Shown here: positions 25,566-34,510 of the stretch, piece after piece
How positions within the stretch are numbered: position 1 is the stretch's first letter
How the letters are laid out: each line of letters opens with the position of its first letter
Source of the DNA: G965220075 sp965220075
GTDB taxonomy: Bacteria; Chloroflexota; UBA11872
Length of the DNA: 64,000 bases
Direction: 5' to 3'
Assembly: GCA_965220075.1 (NCBI GenBank)
Contig: OZ244806.1
Span: forward strand, 248,001 to 312,000
Notes under the pieces: generated by a model
What the model saw: only the letters and a program-made list of their open reading frames with translations
What the model was told of the DNA's origin: nothing
Database searches by the model: none
Position numbers and translations under genes: made by a program

Positions 25566-27311
25566 TTAGGCGGGCGCCTCTTCGTAGAGCCGTTCCCCGC
25601 GCTGCAGGCGCTGAGCGATTAGAAACGTCTGACCCTGGGCGCGAACGGTCGGCGCGTGCGCGGCCAGATAGCGCGCGCCCGCCACCAGCGCGAGCGTGGC
25701 GTCTTCCGGCCTCGGGCTCAACCCGAAATGACGGAATGCCGCTTCAATCGCCTGGATCGTGTGGAAGTCGCGGTCCTCGCGCAGCAGCGCCCCGCCCATG
25801 GCGGCCAGCAGGTCGTCTGCCTCTCCATCCCCGGCCCGGTACTCAGCCACCAGCGCGCCGGCGTCATCGACCCGCTGCTGGCGGTCCAGAGTGTCCGGCA
25901 ACCGCTCCAGGAGCTCGCGCTCCGGCGACCGCGGCGGGACGTTCAGGCTGGGCAGGCGGGCCGGCGGGACGTTGAGGAAGCGGTCCAGATAGACGCTCAT
26001 GGCCGCGTCGTAGACGCCGCGCAGGAGTTCTGAGGAGGGCGCGCGCCGCAGGCCGCAGCGCACCGCGTTGGCAAACGACAGCGTGTGCAGGACGCGGTCC
26101 CAGTCGCCGAACTCGTTGCTTACGTGGAACCGCGCGATGCGCGTGACGGCGGCCTGCGTGACCGCGTCGGCCAGTTGTATGGGAGCAACACTCTGGCGCA
26201 GCGCGGCCGCGAGCGACGCGGCAATCGCGGCCGGGTCGTCGCCCAGCACGGTCTCGATCAGCCCGGCGCGGCCACGCCACGGGCCGGCCGGGGTTGCCGT
26301 GGGGAGCGTCTCGGGGAGATCGCGAAACGCCGCGTCGAGGATGGCCACCAGATCGTGGGGCTGCCGCCAGGAGTTCGACTCTTCCATCCGCCGCGCGTTC
26401 GCATACGCCCGCGCGAGCGAACCCGCCACGGCCTCGGCCAGGTCCCAGCCCGCGATGTCCAAGGCCTCAAGGGCTTTGTTGGTGAAGTCGAGGACGTGTC
26501 CGGTGGACAGGTAGCGGTGATCGGTGGCCGCCGCGAACAGCATGTCCGCGATGGCTTCCGGCCGGAACCCGGCCCGCACGGCGGTTAGCAGACAGCGCTC
26601 CGCGCCGGTGGCGTCGCGAACCTCCACGAAGCGCCGGAACCAGCGCTTCAGCGTGGCCGGGTCGGACGGAGCGTCGGGCAGCGGACCCGCGTCAAAGCGC
26701 GGCGCGGACCCGGCGCAGTCGCTCGCCACGTTCGCCAGCCCGTGGTAGAGCGCGCGGGGGTACTCCTCGCGCCGCAGATGGGGCAGCAGGTTCAGCATGC
26801 ACGTAAGGACAGTAAGTCCGGGGCCCCAGCCGTCCGTCTGGTAGCGCGCGCCGAACTCCAGTCCGATTCGGAACGGCTCGCGCGGGTCCGCGCCGCCTTC
26901 CAGCAGGCCGATCGCCGCTTTGGCGATGACGAGCGGCAAGTTGTGCTCCAACCCGTCGCGCAGTCGGCGGCGGTGATGCGCCGGTTCGTGGTGGTCGTCG
27001 CCGAGGTCGATCCAAACCTCGCCGTCGATCACCTCGGTCGGGAACGCCGGCACGTCGTCCGCCCAGAGGTCGAAGGTGCCGCCGGTCGTGAGGTCAAAAC
27101 GCGCGTGGTGCCAGTGGCAGGTCAGGATGCCGTCGTCCACGCTGCCGCGGTCCAGCGGAAACCCCATGTGCGGGCAGCGGTTGTCCAGCGCGTGCACGTC
27201 GTCGCCGGTGCGGATCAATACGAGCGTGCGCCCGCCGACGCGGACGCCGTGGCAGCGTCCGGGCGCGAAATCGCGCAGATGCCCGGCGCTGATCTTGCGG
27301 TTGCGGGTCAT
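25566..27311 (-). CDS. Rieske [2Fe-2S] domain protein with long helical domain
   Basis: A 581-residue protein. Residues 1-105 form a Rieske ferredoxin domain with C46-P-H48 and C65-H-W-H68 as cluster ligands, as in the ferredoxin component of aromatic-ring dioxygenases or NirD-like proteins. From residue 115 to the end is a long alpha-helical region (LRRRLRDGLEHNLPLVIAKAAIGLLEGG and onward) with many Ala/Leu repeats and histidines. I cannot place this region in a known domain. There is no signal peptide or twin-arginine motif, so it is probably cytoplasmic. The ATG at 27311 is chosen; the open frame continues far upstream antisense to recA but is not plausible coding. It diverges from recA. 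The substrate of any redox reaction is unknown. Confidence 0.7.
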   Translation of the reverse strand: MTRNRKISAGHLRDFAPGRCHGVRVGGRTLVLIRTGDDVHALDNRCPHMGFPLDRGSVDDGILTCHWHHARFDLTTGGTFDLWADDVPAFPTEVIDGEVWIDLGDDHHEPAHHRRRLRDGLEHNLPLVIAKAAIGLLEGGADPREPFRIGLEFGARYQTDGWGPGLTVLTCMLNLLPHLRREEYPRALYHGLANVASDCAGSAPRFDAGPLPDAPSDPATLKRWFRRFVEVRDATGAERCLLTAVRAGFRPEAIADMLFAAATDHRYLSTGHVLDFTNKALEALDIAGWDLAEAVAGSLARAYANARRMEESNSWRQPHDLVAILDAAFRDLPETLPTATPAGPWRGRAGLIETVLGDDPAAIAASLAAALRQSVAPIQLADAVTQAAVTRIARFHVSNEFGDWDRVLHTLSFANAVRCGLRRAPSSELLRGVYDAAMSVYLDRFLNVPPARLPSLNVPPRSPERELLERLPDTLDRQQRVDDAGALVAEYRAGDGEADDLLAAMGGALLREDRDFHTIQAIEAAFRHFGLSPRPEDATLALVAGARYLAAHAPTVRAQGQTFLIAQRLQRGERLYEEAPA

Positions 27312-27554
27312 GGAATCAGACTCCCGTCCGCTAGTTCTCCCAATGCTGCCCCCTCGGAGCCGCGCGGCCAAGCGGTGTGCGGGCACGGTTGGGAGCGGCC
27401 TTCCATCCCTGGCCGCCTTGAGCCTAAAGCGCCCCCGGCCGGCGCGCGCCGCGCACGCCTCGGCTACCATAGGCCCGCCACGCGCAGGCTCTGGCCCCCG
27501 GCCAGCCATCAGGCGCAGGGGCGCCGCCGCGCGGGCTGCCTGGGAGGCGCCGGC

Positions 27555-28589
27555 ATGACCGATGACCGCGGCAAGGCTATCGAATCGGCCATAGCGCAGA
27601 TCGAGCGCAAATTCGGCGCGGGATCGGTCATGCGCATGGACGAGCAAGCCCGCGAGCCCATTCCTGTCGTTTCCACGGGGTCCCTGGCCCTGGACATCGC
27701 GCTGGGCGTGGGCGGCCTGCCGCGCGGGCGGGTGGTGGAGATCTTCGGCCCGGAGGGATCGGGCAAGACCACCCTGGCCCTGCACGCCGTTGCGGAAACC
27801 CAGCGCGCCGGTGGAACGACGGTCTTCATGGACGTGGAGCACGCGCTGGACCCCGGCTACGCCGAGCGCCTGGGCGTCAACGTCACCGACCTGATCGTTT
27901 CGCAGCCCAACACCGGCGAGGAAGCGCTGGAGATAACCGACGTCTTCGTGCGCAGCAACGCGGTGGACATGATCGTGTTGGACTCCGTAGCGGCGCTGGT
28001 GCCCCGCGCCGAGATCGACGGTGACATGGGTGATCCGCAGGTGGGGTTGCAGGCGCGCCTCATGTCGCAGGCGTTGCGCAAGCTGACCGCCAACATCAGC
28101 CGCTCCCGCGCCATCGTCGTGTTCATCAACCAGCTGCGCGAGAAGATAGGCGTGATGTTCGGAAATCCGGAGACGACCCCGGGCGGCCGCGCGTTGAAGT
28201 TCTACGCCTCGGTGCGGCTCGACATCCGGCGCATCGGGCAGATCAAGCAGGGCACCGACGTGATCGGCTCCCGCACGCGCGTGCGGGTCGTCAAGAACAA
28301 AGTTGCGCCGCCCTTCCGCACCTGTGAGTTCGACATGATGCACGGGACCGGGATTTCGCGGGAGGGCGATCTGATCGATTTGGGCGTAGACCTCGGCCTG
28401 CTCGAAAAGAGCGGTGCGCATTACACCTACGCCGGCGACCGGCTGGGCATGGGCCGCGAGAACGTCAAATCCTTCTTGCGCGAGCACACGGACATGGCGC
28501 AGGCAATTGACGCGGAGATTCGCGGTGAGGCGCTCGGCAGCGGGGCGCCGGGCGCCAACGGCGCCGCCGCGGCTGACGGATCGAAGTAG
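27555..28589 (+). CDS. recA: RecA recombinase
   Basis: A 344-residue RecA, which forms filaments on single-stranded DNA, catalyses strand exchange and activates LexA cleavage. The P-loop is GPEGSGKT (residues 65-72), Walker B is MIVLDSVAALVPRAEIDGDMGD, and the L1/L2 regions FINQLREKIGVMFGNPETTPGGRALKF are intact. The C-terminal tail is Ala/Gly-rich. The ATG follows GGGAGG. I do not see a LexA box in the 240 bases upstream. It is followed closely on the same strand by uspA and prs. Confidence 0.97.
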   Translation: MTDDRGKAIESAIAQIERKFGAGSVMRMDEQAREPIPVVSTGSLALDIALGVGGLPRGRVVEIFGPEGSGKTTLALHAVAETQRAGGTTVFMDVEHALDPGYAERLGVNVTDLIVSQPNTGEEALEITDVFVRSNAVDMIVLDSVAALVPRAEIDGDMGDPQVGLQARLMSQALRKLTANISRSRAIVVFINQLREKIGVMFGNPETTPGGRALKFYASVRLDIRRIGQIKQGTDVIGSRTRVRVVKNKVAPPFRTCEFDMMHGTGISREGDLIDLGVDLGLLEKSGAHYTYAGDRLGMGRENVKSFLREHTDMAQAIDAEIRGEALGSGAPGANGAAAADGSK

Positions 28590-28604
28590 CGGCGCCGCGC
28601 CGTC

Positions 28605-29039
28605 ATGCCGAACGAAGCACAGCGGTCGGTGGTCGCAGCCGTTAGCGGCCGTCACATGGACGAAACGGTGGTCACCACGGCGGCCTTGGAAGCGCGGCAC
28701 CGTCACGCCGCGCTGGTGCTGCTTCACGTGATCGAAGTCGGCCACGCATTGCCGCTGGACACCTCCAACGAGGCCCAGATACTTGCGGCCGAGCGCGTGG
28801 TAAGCACCGCCAAGAAGATGGCGCCGGGCAACCGGCTGGAGGTGCGCACTGAGATAAGGCAGGCGCGCGCAGCCTCCGCGGCCATCATCGAAACCGCCAT
28901 CGAGCAGAGCGCCGACGCCATCGTGGTAGGCACGCATAGGTTTCTGGGCGAGCTGGATTGCGACCTCGGCTATACCGCCACGCACGTGCTGCGCCACGCC
29001 CCCGTGCCCGTGATCGCGTGCTACGACCCGATCCGCTGA
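28605..29039 (+). CDS. Universal stress protein family (UspA)
   Basis: A 144-residue UspA-fold protein. VVAAVSGRHMDETVVTTAALEARHR, LVLLHVIEVG and ADAIVVGTHRFLGELD, then APVPVIA, follow the family pattern. The usual GxxG-9x-G(S/T) ATP loop is modified (VGTHRFLGELDCDLG), so nucleotide binding is uncertain. It lies 15 bases after recA and four bases before prs, suggesting an operon with both. Confidence 0.8.
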   Translation: MPNEAQRSVVAAVSGRHMDETVVTTAALEARHRHAALVLLHVIEVGHALPLDTSNEAQILAAERVVSTAKKMAPGNRLEVRTEIRQARAASAAIIETAIEQSADAIVVGTHRFLGELDCDLGYTATHVLRHAPVPVIACYDPIR

Positions 29040-29042
29040 CCC

Positions 29043-30023
29043 ATGGGCGCACTCGTCAGCAAAGGACGCCGGGACTTCAACGACCGCCTGATGGTCTTCG
29101 GCGGCCGCTCGCATCCAGACCTGGCCGCGGGTATCTGCCGCAATCTCGGCTGCCAGCTCGGGCGCGTCGATACGTTCGAGTACGGGAACGACAACACCTT
29201 CGTGCGCGTTTTGGAGAACGTACGCGGCGCGGACGTGTTCGTCGTTCAGACGGCCTGCCGGCCGGTGAATCACCACACCATGGAGCTATTCATCCTCATC
29301 GACGCGCTGCGCCGCGCCTCGGCCGCCCGGATTACGGCCGTCGTCCCTTTTTTCCCGTACATGCGCTCCGACAAGAAAGACCAGCCGCGGGTCCCCATCA
29401 CCGCGCGCCTGATGGCCGATCTGATCGCCACGGCCGGCGCCGACCGGGTGCTCACCCTCGATCTTCACGCTGAGCAGATCGGCGGCTTCTTCAGCATCCC
29501 CAGCGACCATCTCACCGGCTTACCCCTGCTGACCGACCACTTCGCGAGGCTTGGCACCGACGACCTGGTCGTGGTGGGCGATACCGGCCGCATCAAGGCC
29601 GCCAGCGAGTGCGCGCGCCGCTTGCAGGTGCCGCTGGCCATGCTGGACAAGTCTCGTGATCCCATCTCGGCGCGCGTGACCATCCGCGGCCTCATCGGCG
29701 ACGTGCGCGACCGCACGGTGCTCTACGTGGAGGATGAGATTGCCACCGGCGAGTCCATCCGCGCCGGCCTGAACGCAATCGTCGAGCACTCGCCGCGCGC
29801 CATCTACGGCGCTTGCGTGCATGGAGTCTTTTCCGGCGGAGCTCATCGCATCATCGACGAGTCGCCCATACGCAGCATGGTCGTTACCGACAGCCTTCCA
29901 CTCGAGCCCGGCAAGTCGTTCCCCAAGATCGAGGTGGTGCCGGTGGCCGGGTTGCTTTCCGAGGCGATTCGCCGGATTCACACCGGCGACTCGGTGAGCG
30001 CGCTCTTCGCCGAAGCCGTCTAG
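29043..30023 (+). CDS. prs: Ribose-phosphate pyrophosphokinase (PRPP synthetase)
   Basis: A 326-residue enzyme making PRPP from ribose-5-phosphate and ATP for nucleotide, His and Trp synthesis. The N-terminal half carries MVFGGRSHPDLAAGICRNLG and FFPYMRSDKKDQPRVPITAR (flexible ATP loop region). DLHAEQIGGFF is the metal-binding stretch. VLYVEDEIATGESI is the PRPP loop; the usual DD pair is E-D and the end TGGT is TGES. The canonical SPDxGG segment is replaced by GDTGRIKAA. These deviations make it somewhat divergent. It lies in the recA-uspA-prs-ggt run. Confidence 0.85.
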   Translation: MGALVSKGRRDFNDRLMVFGGRSHPDLAAGICRNLGCQLGRVDTFEYGNDNTFVRVLENVRGADVFVVQTACRPVNHHTMELFILIDALRRASAARITAVVPFFPYMRSDKKDQPRVPITARLMADLIATAGADRVLTLDLHAEQIGGFFSIPSDHLTGLPLLTDHFARLGTDDLVVVGDTGRIKAASECARRLQVPLAMLDKSRDPISARVTIRGLIGDVRDRTVLYVEDEIATGESIRAGLNAIVEHSPRAIYGACVHGVFSGGAHRIIDESPIRSMVVTDSLPLEPGKSFPKIEVVPVAGLLSEAIRRIHTGDSVSALFAEAV

Positions 30024-30028
30024 CCTCG

Positions 30029-31720
30029 ATGGAGGAATCCGCGCGCTCGCAAACGCGCATATCCAAGACCGAGGCCGTGGCGCGGCGCGGCATGGTCGCC
30101 AGCAAGCATCCCGAGGCCAGCCGCGCCGGCGTGGAGATGCTGCAAGCCGGCGGAAACGCGGTCGACGCCGCGGTTGCGGCGGCTCTCGCGGTGGGCGTGG
30201 TCGAGCCGTGGTCGAGCGGGATAGGCGGCGGCGGGTACGCCCTGGTCGCACGCGGCGCGGACGTGCAGGTAGTCGCCTTCCCCATGCAGGCGGCTGAATC
30301 CGCCACGCCCGACCGCTACCCGCTCGACGGGCGGCGCGCCGTGGGCGGTTTTCTGTGGGACGGCGTGGTCGACGACCGCAACTACCACGGCTATGACTCG
30401 ATGGCCATTCCGGGCGCGGTGGCCGGTCTGGCGCTCCTGCTCGCCGAGCACGGCCGACTGCCCTGGAAAGAGGTCTTGCGGCCCGCCATCGACCTCGCCC
30501 GCTACGGCCACGATCTCACCTGGCACGACAGCTACGCGATGGGGCAGAACGCCGCGGCCGCGCGGCGTTCCGCCGCGCTTGCACGCATTTTCTACCCCGC
30601 GGGCGCCCCGCCCGCGTCCGAGCATTTCCAGCCGCCCCGCTTGCGGCAGCCCGACCTCGCCGACAGCCTCGATCTGCTGGCGCGTGAGGGCCCCGACGCC
30701 TTCTACCGCGGCGACATCGCAAGGCAGGTGGCCAAGGACAGCGAGGCCAATGGGGGCCCGCTGCGGTATGCGGACCTGGCGCAGTACCGCGCCCGCATCG
30801 CGCCGCCCGTCGCCGCGAGCTATCGCGGGCGCACGGTCTGCGCGCCCGGCGCCGGATGCGCCGGACCTACCACCGTGGAGACGCTCAACATCTTCAGCCG
30901 CGTCGACGCCGCCCGGCGCGGGCACGCTTCGCCCGAGCGATTGCACGCTTTCATGTGGGCCTCGCGTCTGGCGCAGGCCGACCGTTTCGCCTACATGGCG
31001 GACCCGCGGCGCGCGCCGGCGCCCTGGTCCGCTCTGGTTTCACCCGACTACGCCGCCGACCGCTGCGCCCAAATCGATCCGACTCGCGCGCCCGCAGACC
31101 TGCCGGCCGGCGACGCCTGGGCCTACGAGCGGCCGGACCGCGCAATGGAGCGCGCGAAGAGCGCGTCGTCCACCACCCACCTGTGCGCGGCCGACGCCGA
31201 CGGCACGCTGGTATCCCTCACCAACACTCTGGGCGGCGCGTGGGGCTCCGAGGTCGTACCGCGCGCTACCGGGATCGTCTGGAACGACGGGATGTATTGG
31301 TTCGATCCGGTGCCGGGCCGCCCCAACTCCGTGGCCCCGCGCGCCTTTGGACTGAACAACATGACGCCCGCCATCGTTCTGCAAGACGGTCGACCGTTTC
31401 TGGCGGTGGGCGCCTCGGGAGGCCGCCGCATCACGAACTGCGTGTGCCAGCTGGTCAGCCACGTGGTCGATCACGGCATGGGCGTGCAGGCGGCGATCGA
31501 AGCGCCGCGCGTGGACGCCAGCACGCCCTGGGTGACGGTTGACGGGCGCTTCGGCGAGAGCGTGCTGAGCGAGCTGCGGAATCGGGGCTGGGACGTGCGC
31601 GTGCCGCCCGCTCCCGGCAACTCGGCCTTCGCCAGCCCCACCGCGATTCTGCTCGGCGGCGACGGGCTATTGCACGGCGGCGTGGACGTGTTCCACTCGG
31701 CGGCGGCGCAGGGATGCTAG
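30029..31720 (+). CDS. Gamma-glutamyltransferase family protein
   Basis: 563 residues of the Ntn-hydrolase GGT family. RGMVASKHPEASRAGVEMLQAGGNAVDAAVAAALAVGVVEPWSSGIGGGG is the canonical N-terminal region. The autoprocessing threonine is T382 of STTHLCAADADGTLVS, followed by FGLNNMTPAIVLQDGRPFLAVGASGGRR. It is expected to hydrolyse or transfer gamma-glutamyl groups, for example from glutathione. No signal peptide is visible, so it may be cytoplasmic or a cephalosporin-acylase-like relative. The ATG is five bases after the prs stop. Its stop overlaps the NifU-like gene start. Confidence 0.85.
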   Translation: MEESARSQTRISKTEAVARRGMVASKHPEASRAGVEMLQAGGNAVDAAVAAALAVGVVEPWSSGIGGGGYALVARGADVQVVAFPMQAAESATPDRYPLDGRRAVGGFLWDGVVDDRNYHGYDSMAIPGAVAGLALLLAEHGRLPWKEVLRPAIDLARYGHDLTWHDSYAMGQNAAAARRSAALARIFYPAGAPPASEHFQPPRLRQPDLADSLDLLAREGPDAFYRGDIARQVAKDSEANGGPLRYADLAQYRARIAPPVAASYRGRTVCAPGAGCAGPTTVETLNIFSRVDAARRGHASPERLHAFMWASRLAQADRFAYMADPRRAPAPWSALVSPDYAADRCAQIDPTRAPADLPAGDAWAYERPDRAMERAKSASSTTHLCAADADGTLVSLTNTLGGAWGSEVVPRATGIVWNDGMYWFDPVPGRPNSVAPRAFGLNNMTPAIVLQDGRPFLAVGASGGRRITNCVCQLVSHVVDHGMGVQAAIEAPRVDASTPWVTVDGRFGESVLSELRNRGWDVRVPPAPGNSAFASPTAILLGGDGLLHGGVDVFHSAAAQGC

Positions 31721-31974
31721 CTCCCCGCCGCGAGCGTTCCATCGAGCGGGTACTCAGGGACGTGGAGCGCCGTATGGCGCCCGACGGCGGCGGCTTGCGC
31801 TTCCATGGGGTGTCGCCGGACGGCTACGTGCGCATTGAGCTGACCGGCGCCTGCGCGGCCTGTCCCCGCAGCATGATGACGCTCGACCTTGCGATCGAGA
31901 CGCCCTTGCGCGGACTGGAACCAGGGCTGCGCGGCGTGGAGCTGGTGCACCGCGCTGAGCGCGGAATCGGGTGA
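31714..31974 (+). CDS. NifU C-terminal-domain protein (Fe-S scaffold)
   Basis: An 86-residue protein of the NifU-C/NfuA type with VRIELTGACAACPRSMMTL. C47 and C50 form the CxxC pair that holds a bridged [4Fe-4S] cluster in a dimer. It probably carries or transfers Fe-S clusters, for example to client proteins. The start lies inside the end of the gamma-glutamyltransferase gene (7-base overlap), so they are co-translated. Confidence 0.85.
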   Translation: MLAPRRERSIERVLRDVERRMAPDGGGLRFHGVSPDGYVRIELTGACAACPRSMMTLDLAIETPLRGLEPGLRGVELVHRAERGIG

Positions 31975-32075
31975 GGCCGCGGACTCGCTGTGTTCGGTTC
32001 CTTCCTGACGCCGCCGCGCCGCGCTAATAACCTGGGCCCGAGCCGGAGTCTTACCGCATCTGTAGGCGCAACCAG

Positions 32076-33461
32076 GTGGCACTGACGCGCAGGACCTCCC
32101 GCCGGGCGCTTCTGCGAGGCGCGGGAGCAATCGCCCTCGGCGGTGCCGCGGCGGCGCTGGCCGCCTGCGGGGACACGCCGCCAGCCGCATCGGAGTCCTT
32201 GCTCACCGCAACCGGAACGCCCCTTGCGCAGAGCGCTACCGCCGCCCCCGACGCCGAGCCCGGTTCGGAAGTGCGCGCGCGGGAGCCGTTCCGGCTCGTG
32301 CAGCCGCCCTCCACCACTATCGCGGGCGCGGCCACCACTATCGCCTTGCCGCCGGAGCTGGTCCGCGAGCGCGACGGGCGGCTGGTCAACGTGTCCGGGC
32401 ACGAGTTCGGCGTCGTAGAGCTGTGGAAGTCGCAGGGCTGGACCACGAACTTCGCGCTCTCCCTGGTGCCTTACGAAGACATCCTCTCCGGGGGCGTGGT
32501 GCGCGACGGGATCCCGCCGATCGACGAACCCAAGTTCGTGGCGCCCGCCGACGCCGACGCGTGGCTGGCCGGCCGCGAGCCCGTGATTGCGCTGAGCCTT
32601 GCAGGTGAGCGGCGCGCCTACCCGCTGCAAATCTTGACCCGGCATGAGATCGTCAACGACGTGGTCGGGGGCCGGCCGGTGGCGGTCACGTTCTGTCCGC
32701 TCTGCAACTCCTCGGTCGTCTTCGATAGAGAGGTGTTCGGCGCCATCCTGCGCTTTGGCGTCTCGGGCAATCTGCACAACAGCGATCTCATAATGTGGGA
32801 CAACCTCACCGAAAGCTGGTGGCAGCAGCTCACCGGGGAGGGAATCGTAGGCGAGCTCGCGGGCGTGCGGCTGCAAGCGCTCCCATCGCAGCTCATTGCT
32901 TACGACGAGTTCAAAGCCGCTTTCCCACAGGGCCTGGTGCTCAGCCGGGACACGGGCTTCGCGCGCCGCTACGGCCTGAATCCCTACGCCGGCTACGACA
33001 CCATCGATCAGACGCCGTTCCTGTTTCGCGGTGAACCGGACGGCCGGCTGCGGGCCACCGCGCGCGTGCTTGCGCTCAGCGTGGAGGGCCTGGACGTGGC
33101 CTATCCCTTCGAGCGCCTCGCAAGCGAGACGGTCGTAAACGACGTCATCGCGGGCGTGCCGGTGGTCGCGCTTTGGACCCCCGAGACCGCCTCGGCGCTG
33201 GGCCACCCGGTGATCGCACAGGCGCGATCGGTCGGTTCGGCGGTGGCCTTCGGCCGCAGCCTGGACGGTCGCGAGCTGACCTTCGAGCCGGCCGACGGCG
33301 GGTTTCGCGACCGCCAGACCGGCTCGACCTGGAACGTGGCCGGACAGGCGATCGCGGGCGAGTTGCGGGGCCGCCAGCTTCCGCCGATCGTGCACGCGAA
33401 TCACTTCTGGTTCGCCTGGGCGGCATTCAAGCCGGGCACCGAGATCCGCGCCGCGCCATAG
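32076..33461 (+). CDS. DUF3179 exported protein
   Basis: A 461-residue exported protein starting at GTG. The N-terminus (RRTSRRALLRGAGAIALGGAAAALAACG) has an RR motif, a hydrophobic core and a possible lipobox LAAC, suggesting a Tat-type lipoprotein signal. After a Ser/Thr/Pro/Ala linker comes the DUF3179 domain: YPLQILTRHEIVNDVVGGRPVAVTFCPLCNSSVVFDR, GVSGNLHNSDLIMWDN and SWWQQLTGEGIVG. FCPLCN is the characteristic cysteine pair. Its function is not known. Confidence 0.85.
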   Translation: MALTRRTSRRALLRGAGAIALGGAAAALAACGDTPPAASESLLTATGTPLAQSATAAPDAEPGSEVRAREPFRLVQPPSTTIAGAATTIALPPELVRERDGRLVNVSGHEFGVVELWKSQGWTTNFALSLVPYEDILSGGVVRDGIPPIDEPKFVAPADADAWLAGREPVIALSLAGERRAYPLQILTRHEIVNDVVGGRPVAVTFCPLCNSSVVFDREVFGAILRFGVSGNLHNSDLIMWDNLTESWWQQLTGEGIVGELAGVRLQALPSQLIAYDEFKAAFPQGLVLSRDTGFARRYGLNPYAGYDTIDQTPFLFRGEPDGRLRATARVLALSVEGLDVAYPFERLASETVVNDVIAGVPVVALWTPETASALGHPVIAQARSVGSAVAFGRSLDGRELTFEPADGGFRDRQTGSTWNVAGQAIAGELRGRQLPPIVHANHFWFAWAAFKPGTEIRAAP

Positions 33462-33579
33462 GCCGACCGGTCGACAGGCGAAACCGTTAGCGCGGCGGTC
33501 CCGCTGCACGCGGCGGCCGTTCTAAAGGCCACGGGCCGACCGCGCAGCACCGGGGGCCTGACGAGCGAGTAGAATTAGG

Positions 33580-33654
<75 letters not shown>

Positions 33655-33707
33655 AACCGGCCCCTCGCCTCTCCCTATCCGGTTGGGGGCGTCGAATCCA
33701 ACCCCGT

Positions 33708-33725
33708 CCGCCAGCGCGGCTTTTT
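33708..33725 (+). terminator. Weak intrinsic terminator after tRNA-fMet
   Basis: CCGC-CAGC-GCGG hairpin followed by C and TTTTT, about 55 bases downstream of the tRNA. The stem is only four base pairs, so it is a candidate only. Confidence 0.4.
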
Positions 33726-33889
33726 GTGTTGGTGGGGGCGACCCTAATGGGATTCGACCGGTAGCTCGGCATCATCCGGGACACTGGTTCAGCCCTGCCA
33801 GTCGGTGAACTCGTGGCGTCCCAGCGACTCTTGGATCGCTTCCACGAGACCGAGCCCCGGCTGGTCTGGCTGGGTGGTTCGCAGCACTG
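33726..33889. other. Intergenic remnant region
   Basis: No intact gene. In the minus direction there is a short conserved-looking fragment (GLVEAIQESLGRHEFTDWQG) ending in a stop. It may be a piece of a decayed gene. Nothing else is supported. Confidence 0.35.
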
Positions 33890-34075
33890 ATGGGGTGTCG
33901 TGCCCGTGAGCACTGGGCCATTAGGTTGTCGCCTGCCCTGAGCGAGGCGCCGGCGCCTCGGTACCGGGTCGTCCCCAATCGCAGCGGGCTCGCCCCCGGC
34001 GTCGATCCACTCAAGCTGAGTCAGCTCAACGACCAGCTCGAGGTCGAGGACTTCGCCGGGCTGAGCGCGGGGTGA
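33890..34075 (+). CDS. VapB-like antitoxin, probably N-terminally truncated
   Basis: Up to 61 residues. The C-terminal half (GLAPGVDPLKLSQLNDQLEVEDF) resembles the toxin-binding tail of VapB antitoxins. Its stop overlaps the PIN-toxin GTG by four bases (GTGA), a standard toxin-antitoxin arrangement. The N-terminal DNA-binding domain expected for VapB is not recognisable; the preceding sequence looks unrelated. It may be truncated, or a start exists in another frame. Confidence 0.45.
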   Translation: MGCRAREHWAIRLSPALSEAPAPRYRVVPNRSGLAPGVDPLKLSQLNDQLEVEDFAGLSAG

Positions 34076-34497
34076 TAGTCCCCGACATCAACCTGCTGGT
34101 CTATGCCCACAACGATGGGGCGCCCCTTCACAAGTCCGCCAGGGGCTGGTGGGAAGACCTGGTCAACGGCTCCGAGAGAGTGGGCGTCCCGTGGGTCGTA
34201 TCGATCGGCTTCGTGAGGCTGATGACTCATCCCAGAGCGCTCGTACATCCGGCTACGCCTGGGCGGGCGCTTGATTACGTGCGCGAATGGTTCCGGTTCC
34301 CCCACGTAACGCCGCTCAACCCCGGCGCCGACCACCTGACACGCTTGCGACGGAATCTGCTGGCCGCCGGCGTGGGCGCGAATCTTACGACCGACTCGCA
34401 CGTGGCCGCGCTGGCGATGGAGTACCAGGCGGAGGTCCACTCCAATGACACCGACTTCAGCCGCTTCCCCGGCCTGCGCTGGCGCAACCCCCTCTGA
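34072..34497 (+). CDS. PIN-domain toxin (VapC family)
   Basis: A 141-residue PIN-domain ribonuclease. PDINLLVYAHN gives the first acidic residue, and SNDTDFSRFPGLRWRNPL near the C-terminus gives the later Asp pair and the usual VapC ending. An additional acidic residue is expected in the middle (TTDSHVAAL). It is expected to cleave RNA when not bound by its antitoxin. The start GTG overlaps the preceding reading frame. Confidence 0.85.
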   Translation: MIVPDINLLVYAHNDGAPLHKSARGWWEDLVNGSERVGVPWVVSIGFVRLMTHPRALVHPATPGRALDYVREWFRFPHVTPLNPGADHLTRLRRNLLAAGVGANLTTDSHVAALAMEYQAEVHSNDTDFSRFPGLRWRNPL

Positions 34498-34510
34498 TCG
34501 GGGATGGGTG

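Noticed and set aside
27312..27554. LexA (SOS) box upstream of recA
   Set aside because: I could not find a convincing match to the usual inverted-repeat patterns.
28724..28739. Second parS-like sequence CTTCACGTGATCGAAG inside uspA
   Set aside because: Only the central part matches and it is far from parB; one good site exists at 49106.
27312..29276. Long open frame on the minus strand continuing upstream of the Rieske gene across recA, uspA and prs
   Set aside because: It is antisense to well-supported genes and has no domain-like composition; it is a product of GC-rich codon use. The Rieske protein is set to start at 27311.
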